56,945 nt of DNA, taken from the NCBI GenBank assembly GCA_003605085.1, contig QZKD01000024.1:1-56945 (forward strand). The letters run 5' to 3'. Of this stretch, positions 1 through 8,824 are shown piece after piece. Within the stretch, counting starts at the first letter, position 1. Each line of letters opens with the position of its first letter. The notes under the pieces are model-generated. The model made no database searches and was not told where the DNA came from. It worked only from the letters and a program-made list of their open reading frames with translations. This stretch comes from Acholeplasma sp. Lineage in GTDB: Bacteria > Bacillota_I > Bacilli_A > Acholeplasmatales > Acholeplasmataceae. Made by a program: the position numbers and the translations under genes.

Positions 1-46
1 TTACCGCTAAACCCCATAAAATTCAAACTATATGCACATGAACATT

Positions 47-76
47 AAAAAAAGTCTAAATTAGAACTTAGACTTT
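47..76 (-). terminator. Intrinsic terminator of rqcH
   Basis: Inverted repeat AAAGTCTAA (51-59) / TTAGACTTT (68-76), read on the minus strand and followed by a run of seven T (complement of 47-53). The 5' arm includes the rqcH stop codon at 68-70. Confidence 0.8.
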
Positions 77-1630
77 ATTTAAATAACGTTGGATTTTTTC
101 GAAGTCGATATCGATATAGATGGTCTGCTGATTTTTATAAGAAACTTTGTAACCGGGAAGTCCAGGAATCTTTTTTATATGTTTGACTTTGGTATAATCA
201 ACAGGGATCGATGAGGATTCTCTCATGCTTGAGAAATAAGCAGCAAGCATCGCGGCTTTTCTTAATATATCTTCTGTCAGTTGAGAAGTATTGACGATCA
301 AGTGAGCCCCTGGGGCATCCTTCACATGGAACCACATATCTTCTTTTTGTGCGAGTTCATGGGTGATATACTCATTTTGAAGATTATTCTTCCCGATCGT
401 ATAGATAATCGGTCCATCGGTAATCCTTAAGACATTGGGTTTGTTTTTCCCTTTTTTTGGTGTTTGGCTATGTTTTGCTTTTTTGTATCCATATTGCGTG
501 AGTTCCTGATCGAGTTCTTTGATACTATCCATAGAAGCGAAACTCAAAAATCCTTGGAAATCCTGAAATAATTGAATCATTTCTTGGTTTTGTGAAATTT
601 GATCTTGGATAAATCCTATCGAGCGTTTGGATTTTTGATAGCGTTTATAGTAATCTTGAGCATTTTGATTGAGTGTTTTTGTGGGATCTAACGTGATGAT
701 TGATCCATCTTGATAAGTGAGTGATGCCATTTTCTGATCCAAAGGTATCGAGGACTGGTAGATGAAATCAGCGATAGATTTCGCATTAAGTCCCAGATGT
801 GCTTTATCAAGATCTTCACTAAGCTGTTCTTTCTTATTGTTTAGTTTCTTGATTTGCTTTTCAATAAAGAAGGCTTCGGATTGATAATGGGTTTGCTCTT
901 TGGAGGGCTCATCTTCAAGCATTTCTGAAATGGTTGGATAATGCTTTTTCTCATTTGAAAAAAGATCTAGCACATAAAATTTTCCTGTTATTAAGTCACG
1001 TGTCGGACATATTTTGATATCTGATACTTGAACTTTATGTTGATCGAGATAGGAAGCAAGAACTGGGGAAACTCCCATATAGCGGTTGACGAGTTCTTTA
1101 GGCGTTTCAACGTTCTGATAATCAATAGAATCAAAGGGAAGCTTATCGGATGGGAAGTAGGTGAATGTAGCCTGAGGTAAGAGTTGCCGTCCTGTTTCAA
1201 AAAACATTTTTTTCACGGTATCAATGATGATTCCGTCTTGAATCAAAAGTAAATTGGAATGTTTTCCCATCGCTTCAAAGATGAGTTTCTTTTGAATGGG
1301 TCCTTCGATAAAATCATTCATGATGAGATTGAGCTCAATCACTCGATCACTCAAGTATTGTGAAACAGAGTTTAGAATAGCACCTTCAAGATGCTTTTTG
1401 AAGGTGGAGAGCACTTGTGAAGAAAGCTGTTCTTGAGGTATTTTTTTGGATAAATACATACGAAAATGTTCCGGTGAAAGATCAATGATCAAGAGCTTTC
1501 GTTTTCCTTGGTGATAAAAATATAAACCAAAGGAAAATGAAGACAACTGAATGATTTTTTCGAGTCTTGCTTTTTGGAGTTCGTTATTGAGTTCAGCGAC
1601 TAAATGTCGGATGAGAAAACCATCGATCAT
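68..1630 (-). CDS. rqcH: RqcH/NFACT (Rqc2 homologue), ribosome quality control factor
   Basis: 520 aa. RqcH binds stalled, nascent-chain-blocked 50S subunits and recruits tRNA-Ala to add C-terminal alanine tails that mark the chain for degradation; older annotations call it fibronectin-binding protein FbpA. The order is the family's: NFACT-N domain with the Asp-Arg pair at residues 95-96 (matching the D97/R98 pair needed for activity in B. subtilis RqcH), a helical/coiled-coil middle of about residues 250-370, then NFACT-R with WFHVKDAPGAH near residue 435. An in-frame ATG lies 36 bases upstream, but the start at 1630 has GAGGTG seven bases before it and begins MIDGFLIRH as the family does. 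It diverges from gmk, with its own terminator downstream. Confidence 0.93.
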   Translation of the reverse strand: MIDGFLIRHLVAELNNELQKARLEKIIQLSSFSFGLYFYHQGKRKLLIIDLSPEHFRMYLSKKIPQEQLSSQVLSTFKKHLEGAILNSVSQYLSDRVIELNLIMNDFIEGPIQKKLIFEAMGKHSNLLLIQDGIIIDTVKKMFFETGRQLLPQATFTYFPSDKLPFDSIDYQNVETPKELVNRYMGVSPVLASYLDQHKVQVSDIKICPTRDLITGKFYVLDLFSNEKKHYPTISEMLEDEPSKEQTHYQSEAFFIEKQIKKLNNKKEQLSEDLDKAHLGLNAKSIADFIYQSSIPLDQKMASLTYQDGSIITLDPTKTLNQNAQDYYKRYQKSKRSIGFIQDQISQNQEMIQLFQDFQGFLSFASMDSIKELDQELTQYGYKKAKHSQTPKKGKNKPNVLRITDGPIIYTIGKNNLQNEYITHELAQKEDMWFHVKDAPGAHLIVNTSQLTEDILRKAAMLAAYFSSMRESSSIPVDYTKVKHIKKIPGLPGYKVSYKNQQTIYIDIDFEKIQRYLNKV

Positions 1631-1717
1631 GGGAAAACACCTCGACACTATTTTATCATAAAGCAAAAGAGTTTAAGGTTTCAGAATGCGTTTAGAATGA
1701 AAATAGTTTCAAAACTA

Positions 1718-1746
1718 TTTACACTCAAGCCATAATCATATATAAT
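1718..1746 (+). promoter_or_regulatory. Sigma-A-type promoter of gmk-rpoZ
   Basis: -35 TTTACA (1718-1723), 17-bp spacer, perfect -10 TATAAT (1741-1746), 31 bases before the gmk start. Confidence 0.8.
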
Positions 1747-1777
1747 AGTTAATAATGTGTCAACAAGGAGGTGCCTC

Positions 1778-2398
1778 ATGAAACTCAATGAACGCGGTTT
1801 GCTAATTGTCTTATCTGGCCCTTCTGGGGTAGGCAAAGGCACCGTGCGTCGTGCACTCTTTCAGATGCCAAATCACGATCTAGTCTACTCGGTATCCATG
1901 ACAACCCGCAAACCACGACTAGGTGAAGTGGATGGAGTCGATTATTATTTTGTTGACAAAGAGACTTTTTTAAAAAGAATTAAAGAAAACAAGTTTCTCG
2001 AATGGGCTGAATTTGTCGGAAATTATTATGGGACTCCTCGGGATAAAGTTGAAGAACAACTCGATCAAGGGAAAGAAGTCGTCCTAGAAATAGAAGTAGA
2101 AGGTGCACTTCAAGTACGTAAACAAATGAAAGATGCAGTCTTTATCTTCCTTGTTCCACCAGGGAAACAAGCGCTTTATGAACGCTTATTATTAAGGGGT
2201 ACAGATACTGAAGAAATGATTGAACGCCGAATGAAGAAAGCAGAATCAGAGTTTTTACTCGCCCACAAATATGACTACATCGTTGTCAATGATGAGGTCA
2301 ACAACGCAGCAGACCGCATCATGGCCATTATACGTGCCGAACATGCGAAGACAGAAAGAACAATTCATAACTATATTAAGATGATTGGAGAAAAATAA
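1778..2398 (+). CDS. gmk: Guanylate kinase
   Basis: 206 aa. Phosphorylates GMP to GDP with ATP in the cytosol, on the route to GTP and dGTP. P-loop GPSGVGKGT at residues 14-22, followed by the GMP-binding region with the TTRKPRLGEVDGVDYYF stretch. Length is the usual ~205 aa. A longer frame opens at an ATG at 1757, but AAGGAGGTG lies between the two ATGs and is correctly spaced only for 1778. rpoZ follows two bases after the stop, the gmk-rpoZ pairing common in Bacillota. Confidence 0.97.
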   Translation: MKLNERGLLIVLSGPSGVGKGTVRRALFQMPNHDLVYSVSMTTRKPRLGEVDGVDYYFVDKETFLKRIKENKFLEWAEFVGNYYGTPRDKVEEQLDQGKEVVLEIEVEGALQVRKQMKDAVFIFLVPPGKQALYERLLLRGTDTEEMIERRMKKAESEFLLAHKYDYIVVNDEVNNAADRIMAIIRAEHAKTERTIHNYIKMIGEK

Positions 2399-2400
2399 CT

Positions 2401-2619
2401 ATGATCAACAAGAATAAAGACGGAATGCGCTATCCTTCGATTGATAAATTGCTGTCAAAGATTGATTCTAAATACAAATTAGTCTATGCAGCAAGTAAAG
2501 TTGCACACATCATCGAAACCGAAAAACTTAGTGTGGATGGATCACAATGTGTCAAGAGCATTGGTATCGCACTAGAAGAGATTTTAAACGGACGCGTCAA
2601 TATCGATTTTGAATCTTAA
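2401..2619 (+). CDS. rpoZ: RNA polymerase omega subunit
   Basis: 72 aa. Omega helps fold and assemble the beta' subunit of RNA polymerase. The core MRYPSIDKLLSKIDSKYKLV and the later GIALEEILNGR segment are characteristic. The start at 2401 has GGAG ten bases upstream; a second in-frame ATG at 2425 would give the more typical N-terminus (M then RYPSID) but has only a weak ribosome binding site. Co-transcribed with gmk; a strong terminator begins within the stop codon. Confidence 0.92.
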   Translation: MINKNKDGMRYPSIDKLLSKIDSKYKLVYAASKVAHIIETEKLSVDGSQCVKSIGIALEEILNGRVNIDFES

Positions 2620-2645
2620 GAAAGCGAGCGATCGCTTTCTTTTTT
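2618..2645 (+). terminator. Intrinsic terminator of gmk-rpoZ
   Basis: Perfect 10-bp stem AAGAAAGCGA / TCGCTTTCTT, GCGA loop, then a T run. Confidence 0.92.
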
Positions 2646-2658
2646 CATCGCACGAATT

Positions 2659-2668
2659 GTGATACAAT
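2659..2668 (+). promoter_or_regulatory. Extended -10 promoter of uvrC
   Basis: TG-A-TACAAT (2660-2668, TACAAT at 2663-2668) 17 bases before the GTG start; no good -35 box is visible, so it would rely on the TG extension. Confidence 0.45.
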
Positions 2669-2685
2669 AAAAAGGGTGAATCTTA

Positions 2686-4413
2686 GTGAATTTTAAAGAA
2701 AAACTCGCACTTATTCCTACAGAACCTGGTTGCTATTTAATGAAGAACCAAGAAGAAGAAGTCATCTATGTAGGGAAAGCTAAAAATTTAAAGAATCGCG
2801 TCAAGTCTTATTTCACAGGCGCACACAACGAAAAAACAACACGACTGGTTCAAGAGATTCGTGATTTTTCATATGTGGTGACCAATAGTGAACGTGAATC
2901 GCTCATTTTAGAGAATAATTTAATTAAACAATATCTTCCCAAATATAACATTCGATTAATCGATGATAAAACCTATCCCTTCATTGAAATCACCGATGAA
3001 GCGTATCCAAAAATCCAAGTGGTCAGAACCAAAGAATCCAAAGGTCGTTTATTTGGCCCGTATCCAAACGTCTATGCAGCTAGAGAAACCGAGCGTTTGA
3101 TCAACCGTTTATACCCTTTGAGAAAGTGCGAAACACTACCCAAAAAAGCATGCCTATATTATCACATAGGACAATGTTTAGCCCCTTGCATTCATCCTGA
3201 TGTCAATTATAAAGAGACAATCAATGAAATCACACGTTTCCTAAAAGGTGATAATAAAGACGTTTTACAGCGCTTGAATAAAGAAATGATGGCTGCTTCT
3301 GAAACGATGCAGTATGAAAAAGCCATCGAGTTTCGGGATATGATCAACCATATCGAAGCGACGATTGAAAAGCAGATCATTAACTTAAATGATTTCAAAG
3401 ATCGCGACATGATCAGTTATGCCTATTCAAAAGATGATATCGCGATTCAAATACTAATGATGCGTCAAGGAAAGATTATCGACCATCATCAGATTGTCTT
3501 CGCCTATGTCGGTGAAGTCATGGATTCGGTCTTATCTTATTTACAACAGTATTATGAAACCCAAATCCCCGATGAACTTCTATTTTCTGAGCGTTTCACT
3601 GCAGAAGATATCGAATTCTTTGGCAATAAGGCAAGTATTCCTCAAAAAGGTGATAAGAAAAAACTAATTGATCTAGCGACCAAGAATGCAGATTATGATC
3701 TTGAGCATCACTTTATGCTCTACCGACACAAAGATGAAAAACGTCAAAAAGCTTTAGAGGATCTCTCCTTGCTCATTCAAGCCAAGGTACGCCATATCGA
3801 AGTTTTCGATAATGCACAGCTTTTTGGTACAGCACCTATCTCAGCACTTATTGTTTTTAAAGATGAAGATTTTGAAAGAAAGAGTTACCGTAAGTATCAT
3901 CTTCAAACTACGAAAAATGATGACTATCAAGCGATGAAAGAAGTCACCTATAGACGTTATCAAAAACTGCTTATGGAAGGTGGCTCCATACCCGATCTCA
4001 TCTTAGTAGATGGTGGGAAGGGCCAACTCTCTGCAGCCAAAGAGATCTTAGATTCTCTAGGTATGGATATCAAAATTGCTGGATTAAAGAAAAATAATAA
4101 GCATACTTTAGAGGCTTTAGTTTTTGAAGGTGAAATCATTCCTTTACTCAAGCAAAGTGAACTCTATAAATTCCTTCTTAAACTCTCAGAAGAAGTGCAT
4201 AGATTCGCAATAACATTCCATAGGGAAACCCGGAATAAGAAGTCGATTGCCTCCCCACTCGATGATATTAAAGGTATTGGTGAAAAGCGTAAAAAGCTTT
4301 TGTTATCCCATTTTACCAGCATTGATGCGATCAAGAACGCCACGGCTGAAGAACTTAAAAACTTAGGCATCCCAGATGATGTCATCCAAGCGATTAAAGA
4401 GGAACTTTTATGA
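2686..4413 (+). CDS. uvrC: UvrABC excision nuclease subunit C
   Basis: 575 aa. Makes the dual incisions either side of a lesion after UvrA/UvrB loading. GIY-YIG nuclease domain at the N-terminus (GCY at 15-17, YVG at 28-30), UvrB-interacting UVR motif at about 205-228, RNase H-like 5' nuclease domain with the DGGKGQL acidic motif near residue 445, and helix-hairpin-helix repeats at about 535-575. Length is close to the usual 590-600. The start is GTG with AGGGTG eight bases upstream, and MNFKEKLALIPTEPGCYL matches family N-termini. The stop overlaps the next gene as ATGA. Confidence 0.96.
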   Translation: MNFKEKLALIPTEPGCYLMKNQEEEVIYVGKAKNLKNRVKSYFTGAHNEKTTRLVQEIRDFSYVVTNSERESLILENNLIKQYLPKYNIRLIDDKTYPFIEITDEAYPKIQVVRTKESKGRLFGPYPNVYAARETERLINRLYPLRKCETLPKKACLYYHIGQCLAPCIHPDVNYKETINEITRFLKGDNKDVLQRLNKEMMAASETMQYEKAIEFRDMINHIEATIEKQIINLNDFKDRDMISYAYSKDDIAIQILMMRQGKIIDHHQIVFAYVGEVMDSVLSYLQQYYETQIPDELLFSERFTAEDIEFFGNKASIPQKGDKKKLIDLATKNADYDLEHHFMLYRHKDEKRQKALEDLSLLIQAKVRHIEVFDNAQLFGTAPISALIVFKDEDFERKSYRKYHLQTTKNDDYQAMKEVTYRRYQKLLMEGGSIPDLILVDGGKGQLSAAKEILDSLGMDIKIAGLKKNNKHTLEALVFEGEIIPLLKQSELYKFLLKLSEEVHRFAITFHRETRNKKSIASPLDDIKGIGEKRKKLLLSHFTSIDAIKNATAEELKNLGIPDDVIQAIKEELL

Positions 4414-5240
4414 AACGAATCATTCACAGCATCAACGATAAAACCAAAGTTTTCTATCTTGTTTTAGAAGGAAAAAAGATTGGATTTTATTTATCCAATC
4501 GTCTTGCTAAAGTATTTTTCCCTTATTTACATGAAGGTGTCTTGGTTGATTTTGAAATTCAGGAAAAAACAAAAAAGATTGGACACGAGCATGTGTATCA
4601 AGTCGCATTCTTTGAACAGATCATCTCATTGGATCCCTTTCATGTCCATTATGATCTACATAGACTCAGAAAAGAAATGCAAGAAGTTCTTATTCAAGAC
4701 AGGTACTATCTTTTTATTGATTTTGAGATGACGATGCCTGGTTATAAAGAGATTAACTTTAAGCCTGAAATTATTCAAGTGGGCTATCTATTATCGAAAG
4801 CAAAAGAAAATGCTCTTTTGCAAGAAGGTTACTACGTAGCTCCACTTCCACAAACAACTTTATCAAGACGGACAAAGAAGTTTTTATCTTTAGATGAACT
4901 CAAGTTTTATGAAGAAGCCATCACGTATCAAGATTTTTATCATAAACTAAAAAAGATCATCGATCAGTATCACCCCAAACTTGTCGTATGGGGGAAAAAT
5001 GATATGACTGCCTTGGATGATTCTTATCAGATCCATCAGGTTTTACCTCTTACGTTTACTGAAGATTTTATTGATTTATTGAAACTGCATAAGGACTATT
5101 TTAATTTAAAAGATGATCTAGGTCTCTTTAAAGCCTATCAAACCTATTATGATGTGGCCATTGATCAATCGCATGATGCCATCGATGATGCACATGTCAC
5201 CAAATTAGTCTTTGATGCTTTCATCAGTCATATGGTATAA
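4410..5240 (+). CDS. DEDDh-type 3'-5' exonuclease with an unrecognised N-terminal domain
   Basis: 276 aa. Residues ~98-276 form a DnaQ-like DEDDh exonuclease: Exo I FIDFEMT (Asp/Glu metal ligands), an internal KNDMTALDD segment compatible with Exo II, and Exo III HDAIDDAHVT (His general base and Asp). It should hydrolyse DNA or RNA 3' ends. Residues 1-95 look like a mostly beta-stranded module (VFYLVLEGKKIGFYLS ...) that I do not recognise. The start overlaps the uvrC stop (ATGA), so the two are translationally coupled, which hints at a role in repair. A KapD/ERI-like RNA exonuclease is an alternative. Confidence 0.82.
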   Translation: MKRIIHSINDKTKVFYLVLEGKKIGFYLSNRLAKVFFPYLHEGVLVDFEIQEKTKKIGHEHVYQVAFFEQIISLDPFHVHYDLHRLRKEMQEVLIQDRYYLFIDFEMTMPGYKEINFKPEIIQVGYLLSKAKENALLQEGYYVAPLPQTTLSRRTKKFLSLDELKFYEEAITYQDFYHKLKKIIDQYHPKLVVWGKNDMTALDDSYQIHQVLPLTFTEDFIDLLKLHKDYFNLKDDLGLFKAYQTYYDVAIDQSHDAIDDAHVTKLVFDAFISHMV

Positions 5241-5241
5241 A

Positions 5242-5265
5242 AAAGCGAGTCCGCGGACTCGCTTT
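5242..5265. terminator. Bidirectional terminator between the exonuclease gene and RNase J
   Basis: A perfect 24-nt palindrome, AAAGCGAGTCC then its complement. On the minus strand it is followed by six T, so it mainly ends the RNase J transcript; the plus-strand T tract is weaker. Confidence 0.88.
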
Positions 5266-6949
5266 ATACTTTAAGGTCGACAATAATCGGGATAACCAAA
5301 GGTTTTCTTTGAGTCATGTCAAATATTCTATTTCCTAACTGATCGATAACGGATTGTTTCAAATTTAGTTCGTTAAACATTTTTTTATTGAGTTCAACCT
5401 GTGTGATCCGTTTGACTTCATTGGCTAGTGATTGCGTTATTTCTTCATTACCCTTCATGTAGATAAATCCACGAGAAATAATGGTGGGTTCATTGACAAG
5501 CTTTTTAGCTGTTGAATTAATCGATAATACAACCGCGAATAATCCTTCTTCAGAAAGCATTTTTCTTTCTTTAATGACTGTACTACCGATATCACCAATG
5601 CCTGTTCCATCGATATAAACTTCACCTGAGGTGACTTTACCAGCAAGGCGGATGGAGTGATCTGTGATCGCTGCGACATCACCATTATCCATGATTAAGA
5701 TATTTTCTGGGTTGACACCACAATCGATGGCAAGCTCTCTGTGATGCTTGAGCATGCGATGCTCACCATGCATCGGGATAAACATTTTGGGCTTGACTAA
5801 GCTTAACATAAGCTTTAAATCTTGTTGAGCACCATGACCTGATGTATGAGTATCTGCTAAAGGACCATGCGTGATGACTTCAACATCGAGTCGAAAGAGT
5901 TTATTAATAGTACGATTGATGCCTTCTTGGTTTCCAGGAATCGGGGAAGAGGAGAAGATCACAGTATCTCCAGCCATCGCTTTTACCTGACGATGATTTC
6001 CATTGGCAATTCTCGATAAAGCAGCGAGCGGTTCACCTTGTGATCCTGTCACAACAATGGTAATTTCGTGAGCTTTGAGACGATTGACATCATCTCCAGA
6101 TACAATGGTATCTTTAGGTGCTTTAATATAACCGGTTTGCATCCCGACCTCAATGGCACGTTCCATCGACCGACCAAAGACAGCGACTTTTCGACCATTC
6201 ATGATGGAGGCTTCGATAATCTGTTGGATACGATACATATTGGAAGCAAAAGTCGCGATTAAGATACGTCCTGCGATTCTTGAAAACAATTCATTAATCG
6301 ATTTTCCGATTTTTGAATCGGATTGAATGAGTTCATCACGCTCCGCATTAGTGGAATCCGAAAGCATACATAAGACACCTTCGCTACCGATGGCTGCGAG
6401 CTTATCGTATTCAGCACCTGGTCCAACAGGGGTAAAATCCACTTTGAAATCGCCGGTATGGAATAAAATCCCTTGTGGGGTTCTAAAAACGATACCAAAC
6501 ATATCGGGAATAGAGTGATTGAGTCGAATGAATGACATTTCGACGTTATTGAATTGATATTTATAATAGCTTTTGTATTCTTCTATTTTTGGTGCTTTCA
6601 CATCTTGGTGTTCAATCAATTTATATTCGATGAGATCGACTGCAATCCCCGCAGCATAAATCTTTGGTATATTCACCTTTTTTAGTAAATAGGGAATGCC
6701 ACCGATATGGTCTTCATGACCATGCGTGATGAAAAGACCCACAATGCGCTCTTGATTTTCAACCAAGTACGTATAGTCAGGTATGACGTAGTCGATCCCT
6801 AAGAGATGCTCATCAGGAAAAAGGATTCCTGCATCCACAATAAAGATCTGATCTTCAATTTCATACACATAGGTGTTCTTCCCTACTTCACCGAGACCCC
6901 CTAAGGCAAAAATGCCGAGTTCACCGGTATTGAGTAATGGATTTTTCAT
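5264..6949 (-). CDS. rnjA: Ribonuclease J (J1-type)
   Basis: 561 aa. Metallo-beta-lactamase/beta-CASP RNase with 5'-3' exonuclease and endonuclease activity; the main mRNA-turnover enzyme in bacteria lacking RNase E. Metal ligands are intact in HGHEDH (residues 76-81). The B. subtilis J2 paralogue has a changed motif here, so this is J1-like. HTGDFKVD, the beta-CASP SGHG motif (HTSGHGAQQDL) and the C-terminal domain are present. GGAGGG lies five bases before the ATG. Monocistronic, divergent from the HAD gene. Confidence 0.95.
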   Translation of the reverse strand: MKNPLLNTGELGIFALGGLGEVGKNTYVYEIEDQIFIVDAGILFPDEHLLGIDYVIPDYTYLVENQERIVGLFITHGHEDHIGGIPYLLKKVNIPKIYAAGIAVDLIEYKLIEHQDVKAPKIEEYKSYYKYQFNNVEMSFIRLNHSIPDMFGIVFRTPQGILFHTGDFKVDFTPVGPGAEYDKLAAIGSEGVLCMLSDSTNAERDELIQSDSKIGKSINELFSRIAGRILIATFASNMYRIQQIIEASIMNGRKVAVFGRSMERAIEVGMQTGYIKAPKDTIVSGDDVNRLKAHEITIVVTGSQGEPLAALSRIANGNHRQVKAMAGDTVIFSSSPIPGNQEGINRTINKLFRLDVEVITHGPLADTHTSGHGAQQDLKLMLSLVKPKMFIPMHGEHRMLKHHRELAIDCGVNPENILIMDNGDVAAITDHSIRLAGKVTSGEVYIDGTGIGDIGSTVIKERKMLSEEGLFAVVLSINSTAKKLVNEPTIISRGFIYMKGNEEITQSLANEVKRITQVELNKKMFNELNLKQSVIDQLGNRIFDMTQRKPLVIPIIVDLKV

Positions 6950-7004
6950 AAAAACCCTCCAGCAGCGGATATTACATACTTATTGTATAATAAATGCCTA
7001 CAAA

Positions 7005-7034
7005 TTGGTAGAGAAAAGCACAATATGCTATAAT
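7005..7034 (+). promoter_or_regulatory. Promoter of the HAD phosphatase gene
   Basis: -35 TTGGTA (7005-7010), 18-bp spacer, -10 TATAAT (7029-7034). Confidence 0.65.
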
Positions 7035-7050
7035 ATTTTTGAGGTGCACC

Positions 7051-7827
7051 ATGAAAACCATCATCTTTTTTGACATCGATAATACCGTTTATAACAATAC
7101 GCTCGCCACAATTCCTGAACAAACCAAGCGGTTGCTTCTTGAACTCAGTAAAAAAGAGGACGTCGTTTTAGGACTTGCTACCGGAAGATCTTCGACGAAA
7201 TTGGGCATTATTGATGAGATTCTTCCCTATTTTACTTACTTAGTTCTCCTCAACGGTTCAGTGGTTTTTAAGAACAAAGATGTGATCTTTGAATCACCCA
7301 TTGAAACGAAAGATGTGGTAGACATGCTTTCGATATCTGAAAAAAATCACTTTAGTGTCGGTATGGTAGGTATGAAAGATGAAGCGGTCAATTATTGGGA
7401 TGAGCACGTCAGTGAAGGAATGAAACTCCTTCGCGGGATTACCCTTAAGGTGGATCCTAAATTCTATTTAAATCATAAAATATATCAACTTTGGCTTTTT
7501 TCGAATCGGGAAGATGCCATCTTAAATATGGCACAAGTATTACCTAACTTTCGCGTCTATCCATGGCATCATGGAGGTGCAGACTTCGTCTATCCTCATA
7601 TCAATAAATCCTTTGGCATAAAAAAAGCATTAGAAAACGAAGTGGATTATCGTTTGATCTGTGTGGGTGATGGTGCTAATGATATTCAAATGATCGAAAT
7701 GGCAGATATCGGTATTGCCATGCAAAACACAAGGTTTAATGAATTAAAAGAAAAAGCTGACCATGTTGCACCACATATCATGGATGATCAGCTTTATGAT
7801 TTCTTTAAGTCGTTGGGTCTAATTTAG
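7051..7827 (+). CDS. HAD-superfamily (Cof-type) sugar-phosphate phosphatase
   Basis: 258 aa. Cytosolic phosphatase of the Cof/YidA branch. Motif I is DIDNTV with nucleophile Asp8 and acid/base Asp10; motif II is the LATGR segment; motif IV is GDGANDIQMIEMADIGIAM near residue 205. A C2-type cap lies between them. These enzymes act on sugar phosphates, FMN or PLP; the substrate cannot be read from sequence. ATG 7051 follows GAGGTG. The last 23 bases overlap the convergent coaD gene. Confidence 0.88.
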   Translation: MKTIIFFDIDNTVYNNTLATIPEQTKRLLLELSKKEDVVLGLATGRSSTKLGIIDEILPYFTYLVLLNGSVVFKNKDVIFESPIETKDVVDMLSISEKNHFSVGMVGMKDEAVNYWDEHVSEGMKLLRGITLKVDPKFYLNHKIYQLWLFSNREDAILNMAQVLPNFRVYPWHHGGADFVYPHINKSFGIKKALENEVDYRLICVGDGANDIQMIEMADIGIAMQNTRFNELKEKADHVAPHIMDDQLYDFFKSLGLI

Positions 7828-8302
7828 GACGGAACTTTTCTTGAACATCATGAATAATCTCTTTTGGAACATAAGGGGAGATATCTGCATGATGGACTAT
7901 TAATTCTTTAATGGCTGAAGAAGAGACAAAATGATTTCTGGATGATGGAAAAAGAATAATCGTTTCAATATTTCGGTAAAGATTACGATTAAATTGATAG
8001 AGTGCATATTCATTCTCATAGTCTTGAATATTGCGCAAACCACGGATGATTAAATCAATATTATTCTTCATGGCGTATCTAACCACAAGATCGGTTGTCG
8101 TCGTGACAACAATATTAGGAACATCAATGGTCACACGTCGGATCATGTCCATCCGTTCTTCACTGGTAAATGTAGGGGTTTTCTTGTAGTTATCTGCGAC
8201 AACAACGTGGAGTTCATCAACGAACCGTGCTGCACGTTTAATGATGTCGAGATGACCGATGGTTAGTGGATCAAACGTTCCTGGGTATACAGCTTTCTTC
8301 AT
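7805..8302 (-). CDS. coaD: Phosphopantetheine adenylyltransferase
   Basis: 165 aa, the usual family length. Transfers AMP from ATP to 4'-phosphopantetheine, the penultimate step of coenzyme A synthesis. The nucleotidyltransferase signature GTFDPLTIGH is at residues 8-17, a conserved IRGLRN segment at about 88-93, and the SSSAIKE motif (usually SSSxVKE) near residue 128. Convergent and overlapping with the HAD gene; GAGGT lies eight bases before the ATG. Confidence 0.96.
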   Translation of the reverse strand: MKKAVYPGTFDPLTIGHLDIIKRAARFVDELHVVVADNYKKTPTFTSEERMDMIRRVTIDVPNIVVTTTTDLVVRYAMKNNIDLIIRGLRNIQDYENEYALYQFNRNLYRNIETIILFPSSRNHFVSSSAIKELIVHHADISPYVPKEIIHDVQEKFRPKLDPTT

Positions 8303-8371
8303 GGCATTTACCTCACTTTAATTTAAGTATAACATAGCAAAATAAAAATGAATCGAAAAGGAGAATTCAAA

Positions 8372-8764
8372 ATGAATGTTTACCGCAAAGTCTTGTTGGT
8401 TCAACTGATTATGTTTAGTGTCTTTTTTGTCATGGGAGGTTACACGATCGTCGAACACTTTTTACGTGCGGATTACCCATGGATAAACTTTATCCTTCTT
8501 GGCTTACTACTTGGAGCAGGGATTTATGGCTTTCAGATGTATCGCAAGAAAGATGACCGTGTATGTGTGATCACGCAAAAAGAAGTATCGCTCATTCGTT
8601 ATTTACTCTATGGTTATTTCTTGTTTTATGTTTTAGAAATAATTTTACCATCCGTAGTTCCTTCCATTGATCGCAATATACTTGCGATCACCGTTGGGAT
8701 TATTTTAATGGGCATTGCGACCTACGGGATTATTTTACAATTAAGAATATTAAAAGTGAAATAG
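8372..8764 (+). CDS. Small four-helix membrane protein of unknown function
   Basis: 130 aa, no recognised family. Four hydrophobic segments at about 7-27, 39-57, 77-96 and 103-122, a basic loop (YRKKDD) after the second and a basic C-terminus. AAAGGAG lies nine bases before ATG 8372; an in-frame ATG at 8348 sits upstream of that site. It diverges from coaD and ends in its own terminator. Confidence 0.7.
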   Translation: MNVYRKVLLVQLIMFSVFFVMGGYTIVEHFLRADYPWINFILLGLLLGAGIYGFQMYRKKDDRVCVITQKEVSLIRYLLYGYFLFYVLEIILPSVVPSIDRNILAITVGIILMGIATYGIILQLRILKVK

Positions 8765-8786
8765 TGGATATTTGCATCCACTTTTT
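8763..8786 (+). terminator. Terminator of the small membrane protein gene
   Basis: AGTGGAT (8763-8769) / ATCCACT (8776-8782) stem followed by TTTTTC; the stem starts within the stop codon. Confidence 0.75.
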
Positions 8787-8824
8787 CATTGTGATAACAT
8801 AAAATATAGAGGAGGTTATACCCA

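Noticed and set aside
6068-6518. Plus-strand open frames inside the RNase J gene
   Set aside because: Antisense shadows of a highly conserved gene, with no ribosome binding site or recognisable product.
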